Positions 1 to 5,542 of a DNA stretch of 7,212 nt are shown in pieces. The stretch comes from Rickettsiaceae bacterium (lineage in GTDB: Bacteria; Pseudomonadota; Alphaproteobacteria; Rickettsiales; Rickettsiaceae), in the NCBI GenBank assembly GCA_021741285.1, contig JAIOYD010000072.1, positions 1 through 7,212 of the forward strand. The letters are read 5' to 3'. The translations under genes were made by a program, and so were the position numbers. Every line of letters begins with the position of its first letter. The first letter of the stretch is position 1. The notes under the pieces are model-generated. The model did no database searches, was not told where the DNA came from, and saw only the letters and a program-made list of their open reading frames with translations.

Positions 1-71
1 GTTGTGCGCTTGATTCCCGTCAATCTGCGAAACTCTTCTTGGGCTTCACACTTTATTTGTTCAAACCTCAT
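1..71 (-). CDS. Transposase, N-terminal fragment (runs off the left edge)
   Basis: The reverse complement opens with ATG at 71-69 and stays open to the edge, giving 23 residues beginning MRFEQIKCEAQ and continuing into EEFRRLTGIKRT. The F-x-x-L-T-G-h-x-R-x-T pattern is typical of the N-terminal helix-turn-helix of IS5-like DDE transposases with an HTH_Tnp_4-type domain. An AAGGA motif sits about 7 bases upstream of the ATG, which supports this start. The catalytic domain is outside the window, so it cannot be said whether the gene is intact. The family call rests on a short stretch and is an inference from pattern. Confidence 0.6.
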   Translation of the reverse strand, partial: MRFEQIKCEAQEEFRRLTGIKRT

Positions 72-132
72 CTAATATCCTTGCTTTAAAAGCAACCAGT
101 TTAATCAATCCCTGCGGTTATGCAAGAGGTCT
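1..132 (-). mobile_element. Left-edge fragment of an insertion sequence
   Basis: This is the end of an insertion sequence whose body continues beyond the left edge. The start of its transposase gene lies at 1-71 on the minus strand. The outer end is placed near 132 because resolvase-like coding sequence on the plus strand begins immediately afterwards, at about 133. Read inward on the minus strand, the end begins AGACCTCTTGCATAACC. That looks to me like an IS5-type terminus, but the matching inverted repeat lies outside the window, so neither the terminus nor the target duplication can be verified. The transposase reads away from the resolvase remnant. Confidence 0.6.
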
Positions 133-554
133 AATATATTAGAGTTCATTCATAAAACTGAATACTTGGTAGTAACACATATAGATAGGCTTGCATGCTC
201 ATTAAAAGACTTGCAAATTATAGCAGATTGCTTAAAAGCACAAGGAGCTAATATCTCTATGCCATAGAGCAACCAGTTGACACACCTACCCCAACTGGTA
301 AGGCTTTCTTTGATATGCTAGGAGTATTTGCCGAGTTTGAAACTAACTTGCGCCGTCAATGCCAAGCCGATGGGATTGCTGCTACAAAAAATAAAGGTAT
401 TTATAAAAGACAACCGCATTTTATTAGTCAAGATAATAAGACAAATATATCAGAAAACAAACTCCCTAATAGGATTGCAAAAGATCTTGAAATATCTAGA
501 GGTACAGTTTATAAGGTAAAACAATTAATAAGTAGAACACCTAATCTCGAATGA
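133..554 (+). pseudogene. Serine recombinase (Tn3-type resolvase/invertase), truncated and frameshifted
   Basis: Plus-strand translation from about 133 gives LEFI, then LVVTHIDRLACSLKDLQ and IIADCLKAQGANIS. This matches the core of Tn3/TnpR-type resolvases, where the usual wording is LVVTRIDRLARS. A 2-base insertion (AT at 259-260) shifts the frame into a stop at 264-266. Removing it gives SAIEQPVDT, then TGKAFFDMLGVFAEFETNLRR, the standard resolvase continuation through the long E helix. The C-terminal part, with IAKDLEISRGTVYKVKQLI, is a recognisable helix-turn-helix, and the gene ends at TGA 552-554. The N-terminal catalytic domain with the nucleophilic serine is missing, apparently cut off by the IS to the left. 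The ATG at 315 is an internal methionine (DMLGVFAEFE), so the piece from there is not a separate gene. No recombinase activity is expected. Confidence 0.88.
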
Positions 555-590
555 TGGCGGAACTGCTAGATGATTATAATCAACTCTTAA

Positions 591-595
591 AAGGG
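591..595 (+). promoter_or_regulatory. Shine-Dalgarno-like AAGGG for tspO
   Basis: AAGGG lies 3 bases before the ATG at 599. The spacing is short. The site still favours 599 over the in-frame ATG at 551, which overlaps the resolvase stop codon and would add 16 residues (MMAELLDDYNQLLKGK) that have no TspO character. Confidence 0.45.
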
Positions 596-598
596 AAA

Positions 599-1065
599 AT
601 GAGAAAATTAAACTACTATCTATCATGGGTCTTTATTTTTCAATTGATAGGTTTCGGTCTAGGTCAAATAAGCAAAGCTAATTTGGAATGGTATGATTCT
701 ATCGCTAAATCTTCTTTTACCCCGCCAAATCTAGCCTTTCCTATAGTCTGGAGTTTATTATATATTTTACTAGCTTTATTGGGGCTTTCCTCTGGTCTAA
801 CAGAAAAGTACCAGTTTTATCTCACCTCTTAATATTTTATTTTAGCCAATTACTATTTAATTGGCTATGGACTCCAGTCTTTTTTGGCTTGCACTTAACA
901 TATTGGTCTCTCTTAATTATTATAATAATATTTTTTATAACTATGTATATAATCCTTAAATCATGGTGCAATCACCGACTAATAGCATATATTTTAATTC
1001 CTTATATAGTATGGATTAGCTTTGCTGGTTACCTAAATTTGATAATATGTAAAGCCTATATCTAG
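599..1065 (+). pseudogene. tspO: TspO/MBR family membrane protein, split by a frameshift
   Basis: TspO (tryptophan-rich sensory protein, bacterial relative of the mitochondrial benzodiazepine receptor) is a five-helix membrane protein that binds porphyrins. In Rhodobacter it takes part in light/oxygen control of pigment genes. The first frame (599-805) carries helix 1 and the family motif W-Y-x-S-I-A-K-S-S-F-T-P-P-N followed by FPIVWSLLYILLALLG. It then runs to a premature stop at 830-832. The second half is in the next frame, from 808 to the stop at 1063-1065, and contains FNWLWTPVFFGLH and LIPYIVWISFAGYLN, both typical of TspO helices 3 and 5. Adding one A to the run at 804-807 joins TEK to VPVLSHLL without a break and gives about 155 residues, the normal family length. 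It is either a recent pseudogene, a sequencing error in a homopolymer, or a gene rescued by slippage. Confidence 0.9.
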
Positions 1066-1080
1066 TTATTTAGAAATGAT

Positions 1081-1110
1081 TTTACATATATTATTTAATG
1101 AAACATATAA
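1081..1110 (+). promoter_or_regulatory. Possible promoter for the SbtA-like gene
   Basis: The 72-base gap before the transporter holds TTTACA at 1081-1086. After 17-19 bases this is followed by CATATA/TATAAA. The region is so AT-rich that such matches are expected by chance, so this is only the best candidate seen in the gap. Confidence 0.25.
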
Positions 1111-1137
1111 ATCAAGTAAAAAATTGAAGAATATATA

Positions 1138-2124
1138 ATGGAATTATTTAGCCTTTTTACAGAAAATTTATTATCCCCCCCTATATTATTTTTTTTCCTA
1201 GGTATTATATCAGGGATTTTAAAATCAGGTTTAGAAGTTCCCCAACAAATTAGTAAGTACCTTGCTATATACCTTATAATGGCAATAGGCTTTAAGGGTG
1301 GAGTAGCTATTGCTAACACCGCTAATATTAACGGAACAGTTATTTCAACTATTCTTGCCGATATGGGAGCTGGATTTGTTCAGCCATTTATTGGATACTA
1401 TCTATTGAAATTAACAACTAAGCTAGATGACTTAACGGCAGCAGCTGTAGCTGCCCACTATGGCTCTATAAGTATGGTAACATTTATAGCAGCTGTAAAT
1501 TTTTTAGGAATAAACTCTATCGTTTATTCAGGATATATTGTTGCTGTACTTTCACTAATGGAAGCCCCAGCAATATTAAGTGGATTATTAATTGCATATA
1601 AATCTAAGCCGGAAATAACAAAAGATAGTCCTAAATCAATTTTTTATCTCATGAAAGAAATAGTTACTAGCGGGTCAATATTATTATTAATGGGATCATT
1701 CTTTATAGGATGGATATCAGGTTCTAAAGGTATGCAAGTAATGGAAGGATTTTTAGTAACCCCATTTCAAGGCATTTTAACATTCTTCTTATTAGATATG
1801 GGTATACTTATTTCAAAGCATTTATCTGATTTAAAAGAATTTAATCTGCGTTTGATTATATTTTGTATGTATATGCCTTTAATAGGTTCGATAATTGGCA
1901 TAGTTTTGAGTTTAATGATAGGATTAGATGTAGGTACTGGTTTTTTACTTACTGTTTTAATTTCTAGCTCATCTTATATTGTTGTAACTGCGGCAATGCG
2001 TGCTGCTTTACCACAAGCTAAAGCAGCTATTTATATACCAATGTCTCTTGCAATTACTTTTCCATTTAATATTACAATGGGAATACCATTATATTTTGTT
2101 ATGGCTCAGAAATTTTTAAGTTGA
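1138..2124 (+). CDS. Sodium-dependent bicarbonate transporter family permease (SbtA-like)
   Basis: This is a 328-residue, very hydrophobic protein of the Sbt family (Pfam Sbt_1, formerly DUF897). Members such as cyanobacterial SbtA import bicarbonate with sodium across the inner membrane. Family motifs visible in order are: LGIISGILKSGLEVP near 21-35, IYLIMAIGFKGGVAIA at 44-59, AAHYGSISMVTF at 105-116, MEAPAI at 141-146, a soluble-looking linker at about 155-170, LTFFLLDMGIL near 214-224, SSSSYIVVTAAMR at 276-288, and MSLAITFPFNITMGIPLYF at 302-320. The two-fold layout around the central linker is as expected. It is shorter than Synechocystis SbtA (about 374), mainly in the linker that in cyanobacteria meets the PII-like SbtB, and no sbtB lies nearby. 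Residue 284 is Thr where I recall Pro in SbtA (YIAVPAA). The start at 1138 has only a weak GAAGAA upstream. Family membership is well supported. The substrate is inferred. Confidence 0.85.
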   Translation: MELFSLFTENLLSPPILFFFLGIISGILKSGLEVPQQISKYLAIYLIMAIGFKGGVAIANTANINGTVISTILADMGAGFVQPFIGYYLLKLTTKLDDLTAAAVAAHYGSISMVTFIAAVNFLGINSIVYSGYIVAVLSLMEAPAILSGLLIAYKSKPEITKDSPKSIFYLMKEIVTSGSILLLMGSFFIGWISGSKGMQVMEGFLVTPFQGILTFFLLDMGILISKHLSDLKEFNLRLIIFCMYMPLIGSIIGIVLSLMIGLDVGTGFLLTVLISSSSYIVVTAAMRAALPQAKAAIYIPMSLAITFPFNITMGIPLYFVMAQKFLS

Positions 2125-2143
2125 AATCCCTTAGGTAGTTATT

Positions 2144-2169
2144 TGCAGGAAAAAACGGATTTTCTTGCA
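2144..2169 (+). terminator. Stem-loop after the SbtA-like gene, possible terminator
   Basis: TGCAGGAAAA (2144-2153) pairs with TTTTCTTGCA (2160-2169) over ten positions, one a G-U wobble, with the 6-base loop AACGGA. It starts 20 bases after the transporter stop codon. No continuous T-run follows (GGTTGTATTTAG), so a classical Rho-independent terminator is not proven. It could also act as an mRNA 3'-end stabiliser. Confidence 0.4.
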
Positions 2170-2428
2170 GGTTGTATTTAGCCTTTTATTTGTAACGCAT
2201 ACAGAGGACGAGTTGACAGAAAAATGTGCTACCGTCAGGATACGAAGATAAAAAAATAACACTTCCTGTCATCGCAACATTTATAATCGAAGTAAGGAAG
2301 CAAATGATGAGGCACTGAGTGTAATAGGAAGAGAGATTTTGCAACTATGCCAGTGGGGGCTTTCGATTACTAAAGTATTTGATGTCTTTGGTGTATTAAG
2401 TGAATAATAAAGTGGCATATGATTATAC
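2170..2428. other. Non-coding or degenerate spacer between transporter and photolyase operon
   Basis: No complete gene is visible in this part of the 382-base gap. On the plus strand, 2252-2404 stays open for 51 codons and would read ...IGREILQLCQWGLSITKVFDVFGVLSE, with a stop at 2405-2407. It has no start codon with a ribosome binding site and matches no family I recognise. It could be a decayed gene end or chance. A TTGACA at 2213-2218 has only a poor -10 partner (around GGATAC). Confidence 0.4.
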
Positions 2429-2461
2429 CATATTTCTTATAAATATGTCTTGCTTTATATT
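2429..2461 (+). promoter_or_regulatory. Palindrome plus candidate promoter of the photolyase operon
   Basis: CATATTT (2429-2435) and AAATATG (2441-2447) form a perfect 7-base inverted repeat around CTTAT. The right arm lies between a possible -35 (TTCTTA, 2434-2439) and a -10 (TATATT, 2456-2461), which are spaced by 16 bases. This would place an operator-like palindrome over the -35 region, about 45 bases before the first operon gene. It is the best-placed promoter candidate in the gap, but chance similarity in AT-rich DNA is a real alternative. Confidence 0.3.
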
Positions 2462-2506
2462 TTAATCAGTTAATTAGCAGTACTTAAATTAAGACGGGGG
2501 TTATTT

Positions 2507-3394
2507 ATGAATATCCTAATTACTGGTGGTACAGGATTTATTGGTTCGACTATAACTAAATTTTTCTTACAGCAAAATAATTATATCACTATTTTATCAC
2601 GTGGTAGATCAAAAGTATTGAAGCCTGTTAGAGTTATAGAATCTATTAATCAAATTAATGCCAACGAAAAAATAAATATCATAATAAACCTTGCAGGTAG
2701 TCCCATTAACAAAAAATGGAATAAAACTTATAAGGAAATATTGATAAGCAGTAGAGTAGAAGTAACAAAAAGCCTAATTACATTAATAAAAGCACTTAAA
2801 GAAAAACCAGATTTATTAATCAGCGCTTCTGCTATAGGTTATTATGGAACTCAAAATAATAAATACCTTGATGAAACTTCATCATATATTGATGATTTTA
2901 CTCATGAATTATGTAATTTATGGGAATTAGAAGCGCAAAAAGCTCAAGAATTAGGTGTAAGAACTTGCATTACTAGGCTTGGAGTGGTTTTAGGGAAGAA
3001 TGGTGGAGCACTAGAAAAAATATTACCATTATTTAAGTTAGGACTTGGTGGTAATATTGGCTCTGGGAAACAATTTTTTTCTTGGATTCATCTAGACGAT
3101 GTGATTGGTATATTTAATTTTTTGATTTCAAATAAAGAACAAAAAGGAATATATAATTTAACCTCACCAAGTCCAACTACTAATTCCCAATTTACCAAAG
3201 CACTTAGTAGAACACTAAAAAGGCCTGATTTTTTTACTGTACCATCTTTTCTAATTAAAATGGTTTTTGGTGAAATGGGTGATAAATTATTACTAAACGG
3301 ATCAGCAGTGTATCCAAAAAAATTGTTAGACAATGGTTATGAATTTAAATTTAAAACCATAGAGTCAGTATTAAAAAATATAACTGATAAATAA
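2507..3394 (+). CDS. TIGR01777/YfcH (SulA-type) NAD-dependent epimerase-like protein
   Basis: This 295-residue extended-SDR protein belongs to the TIGR01777 family (E. coli YfcH, cell-division-inhibitor SulA-like in older annotation), which usually has about 295-300 residues. It is probably a cytosolic NAD(P)-binding enzyme of unknown substrate. Visible features are: nucleotide-binding GGTGFIG at 7-13, NLAG at 61-64, KKWNKTYKEIL-x3-SR near 69-83, SASAIGYYG at 106-114 (catalytic-region Ser/Tyr), WELEA at 139-143, RLGVVLGKNGGAL at 157-169, GSGKQFFSWIHLDD at 185-198, and a C-terminal DUF1731-like segment (LLLNGSAVYPKKLLDNGYEF, 261-280). The ATG at 2507 follows GGGGG (2496-2500) by 6 bases. It is the first gene of the four-gene operon, 2 bases before the next. 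Homologues often sit near photolyase genes in Proteobacteria, which hints at a light-stress role, but no reaction can be assigned. Confidence 0.9.
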   Translation: MNILITGGTGFIGSTITKFFLQQNNYITILSRGRSKVLKPVRVIESINQINANEKINIIINLAGSPINKKWNKTYKEILISSRVEVTKSLITLIKALKEKPDLLISASAIGYYGTQNNKYLDETSSYIDDFTHELCNLWELEAQKAQELGVRTCITRLGVVLGKNGGALEKILPLFKLGLGGNIGSGKQFFSWIHLDDVIGIFNFLISNKEQKGIYNLTSPSPTTNSQFTKALSRTLKRPDFFTVPSFLIKMVFGEMGDKLLLNGSAVYPKKLLDNGYEFKFKTIESVLKNITDK

Positions 3395-3396
3395 AT

Positions 3397-4110
3397 ATGA
3401 AAATTGCTATTATCGGAGCTAGCGGAACAATTGGTCAAGCATTTGTAAAACATTTTCTGCAAAATAAACAAGTAGAAGAGTTATACCTATTTTCAAGATC
3501 AATTATTGATTTTGAAGACTCTAGAATAATACATAGCTTTATTAATATTGAAGACGAAGAGTCAATAAAGAAATCAGCAGCTATAGTTTCAAAAGAGACA
3601 ACTCTTGATGCTATAATAGTTACTACCGGAATTTTACATACTCAAAATATTTTACCGGAAAAATCACTAAAAGATTTAAGTCAGGATAAGTTTTTCAAAT
3701 TATACGCCGTTAATACTATTGGGCCAGCATTAATAGCTAAATATTTTATATCAAAATTAAATTATAATAGTAAGTCAATTTTTGCAGTTTTATCAGCAAG
3801 AGTTGGTAGTATTTCTGATAATTATCTTGGTGGGTGGTATTCTTATAGGTGCTCAAAAGCAGCATTAAATATGCTAATTAAAAATATTAGCATTGAGGTT
3901 AGACGTAAAAATTCGTATCCAATTATAGTTGGTTTGCATCCTGGTACTGTAAATAGTAAATTATCTTCACAATTTACTTCTAATGTTAGTAAGGATAAAG
4001 TTTTTTCAGCAGATTACGTAGTAGCAAAAATGATTTGGGTGCTTCTCAATTTAACAAAAGAAGATACAGGTAAATTATTTGCTTGGGATGGGAAAGAAAT
4101 AGGATTTTAA
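3397..4110 (+). CDS. Classical SDR family NAD(P)-dependent oxidoreductase
   Basis: This is a 237-residue short-chain dehydrogenase/reductase with a single Rossmann fold. Motifs are: coenzyme-binding GASGTIG at 7-13, the structural Asn in AVNTIGPA (Asn106), a serine-containing LSARVGSIS segment (Ser138 is the likeliest catalytic serine), the Tyr-x-x-x-Lys pair in Y150-R-C-S-K154, and LHPGTVNSKLS at 180-190 after the active site. The GGWYSYRCSKAALNML wording is closest to the CsgA/C-factor-like SDR subgroup, often annotated next to photolyases. The substrate is unknown. It starts 2 bases after the stop of the preceding gene and has no clear Shine-Dalgarno site, so translation probably depends on coupling. 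It ends 4 bases before the CPD photolyase. Confidence 0.88.
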   Translation: MKIAIIGASGTIGQAFVKHFLQNKQVEELYLFSRSIIDFEDSRIIHSFINIEDEESIKKSAAIVSKETTLDAIIVTTGILHTQNILPEKSLKDLSQDKFFKLYAVNTIGPALIAKYFISKLNYNSKSIFAVLSARVGSISDNYLGGWYSYRCSKAALNMLIKNISIEVRRKNSYPIIVGLHPGTVNSKLSSQFTSNVSKDKVFSADYVVAKMIWVLLNLTKEDTGKLFAWDGKEIGF

Positions 4111-4114
4111 ACTT

Positions 4115-5542
4115 ATGCAAAAAGTAATACACTGGTTTCGTCAAGATTTACGCCTAAATGACAATCCTGCATTATTTGATGCAGCTAGCTGTGGCAAAAT
4201 TTTACCGGTTTATATTTTAGATGATGTAAATTCAGGTGAATATTTTATGGGCTCTGCAAGTCGTTGGTGGTTATATCACTCTCTTGTTTCTCTTAATGCC
4301 TCGCTACAAGGAAATCTAAGAGTATACAGGGGAAACCCAGCGAATATCTTATTAGAAATTGCAAAAAATGCTTCTATAAGTAGTATATATTGGAATAGAT
4401 GTTATGAACCTTGGCAAATCAAACGTGATAAAGATATAAAAAAATTACTTGAAGAACATAATATCCTAGTCAAGAGTTATAATGGCTCTCTCTTATGGGA
4501 ACCTTGGGAAGTTCTAAAACAAGATGGTAATCCTTATAAGGTCTTTACTCCTTATTATAGAAAAGGTTGTCTAGGAGGAAAACCACCGCGAGATCCTATT
4601 CCAAATCCAACAACACTATTCTTAGATAACGGTAATAATTTAACTGATATAAATGATTTAAAATTACTTCCTAAAATATCTTGGCATGATAAATTAACAA
4701 AATCTTGGAATATAGGAGAAGAATCTGCTCATCAAAGACTTGATTCTTTTCTTAATGAAGGCCTAAATGGTTATAAAGAAGGTCGTAACTTTCCTTATAA
4801 ATTAAATGTTTCGAGGTTATCCCCTTATCTGCATTTTGGCGAGATATCACCTAATTATGTATGGTATAAACTCCAATTAAGTAATGGTTTAGGATATAGT
4901 AATGATACTGATCATTTTTGTAGTGAATTAGGGTGGAGAGAGTTTTCTTATTACTTATTATATTATTTTCCTAATCTCCCTAAACAAAATTTAAACAGTA
5001 AATTTGACGCTTTTCCTTGGTCTCAAGACTTGAATTTATTAAAATGCTGGCAGAGAGGTCAGACAGGTATTCCTATTGTTGATGCTGGCATGAGAGAACT
5101 TTGGCAAACTGGTTATATCCATAATCGTGTTAGAATGATAGTTGGTTCTTTTTTGGTTAAAAACTTACTATTGCATTGGAATCACGGAGAAAGGTGGTTT
5201 TGGGATTGCTTAGTTGATGCTGATCTTGCTAATAATAGTGCAAGTTGGCAGTGGATAGCACGATGTGGAGCCGATGCAGCTCCGTATTTTCGTATTTTTA
5301 ATCCAGTAACACAGGGACAAAAATTCGATTCTATTGGCGAATATACAAGGAAATTTGTTCCGGAGCTAAAAAAAATACCAGACGAATATCTTTTTAATCC
5401 TTGGGAAGCAGCAGAAAACATATTACATAATGCTGGTATCAGACTAGGTAAAGACTATCCTTATCCGATTGTTGATCTAAAACAATCGCGTAACAGTGCT
5501 CTCGAAGCCTTTGCCTCACTAAAATCGAGAGAATATGATTAA
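4115..5542 (+). CDS. phrB: Class I CPD deoxyribodipyrimidine photolyase
   Basis: This flavoenzyme uses blue/near-UV light to split cyclobutane pyrimidine dimers in DNA. It has 475 residues (E. coli PhrB has about 472). The N-terminal alpha/beta antenna domain opens with VIHWFRQDLRLNDNPAL. The C-terminal helical FAD domain contains ELGWREF (Glu271, matching E. coli Glu274), TGIPIVDAGMREL, HNRVRMIVGSFLVKNLLLHW and DAAPYFRIFNPVTQGQKFD. The electron-transfer triad is intact as Trp302, Trp355 and Trp378 (E. coli 306/359/382). Asn374 occupies the flavin N5 position. Met341 sits where CPD photolyases have Met and animal-type (6-4) photolyases have His. The Glu in CYEPW aligns with the folate-binding Glu109 of E. 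coli, suggesting an MTHF antenna. AGGA lies 10 bases before the ATG. The 3' end overlaps the next gene by 8 bases, indicating coupled expression. Confidence 0.96.
   Translation: MQKVIHWFRQDLRLNDNPALFDAASCGKILPVYILDDVNSGEYFMGSASRWWLYHSLVSLNASLQGNLRVYRGNPANILLEIAKNASISSIYWNRCYEPWQIKRDKDIKKLLEEHNILVKSYNGSLLWEPWEVLKQDGNPYKVFTPYYRKGCLGGKPPRDPIPNPTTLFLDNGNNLTDINDLKLLPKISWHDKLTKSWNIGEESAHQRLDSFLNEGLNGYKEGRNFPYKLNVSRLSPYLHFGEISPNYVWYKLQLSNGLGYSNDTDHFCSELGWREFSYYLLYYFPNLPKQNLNSKFDAFPWSQDLNLLKCWQRGQTGIPIVDAGMRELWQTGYIHNRVRMIVGSFLVKNLLLHWNHGERWFWDCLVDADLANNSASWQWIARCGADAAPYFRIFNPVTQGQKFDSIGEYTRKFVPELKKIPDEYLFNPWEAAENILHNAGIRLGKDYPYPIVDLKQSRNSALEAFASLKSREYD

Noticed and set aside
315..554. Separate 79-residue gene starting at ATG 315
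   Set aside because: The ATG is an internal methionine of the resolvase (DMLGVFAEFE). Homologous sequence continues upstream once the 2-base insertion is allowed for.
551..598. Start of tspO at the ATG pair 551/554
   Set aside because: The extension overlaps the resolvase stop, adds 16 residues unlike TspO and has no good ribosome binding site. ATG 599 gives the normal length once the frameshift is repaired.
1095..1319. Minus-strand open frame opposite the SbtA-like gene start
   Set aside because: It is antisense to strongly conserved transporter motifs and has no recognisable protein features.
2252..2404. Small gene in the spacer before the operon
   Set aside because: There is no usable start codon with a ribosome binding site and no family match; it is kept only as a possible remnant in the spacer description.
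3088..3333. Minus-strand open frame inside the TIGR01777 gene
   Set aside because: It is a shadow of the well-supported plus-strand gene.
5182..5421. Minus-strand open frame inside the CPD photolyase
   Set aside because: It lies opposite the most conserved FAD-binding segment, so the open frame follows from plus-strand codon constraint.
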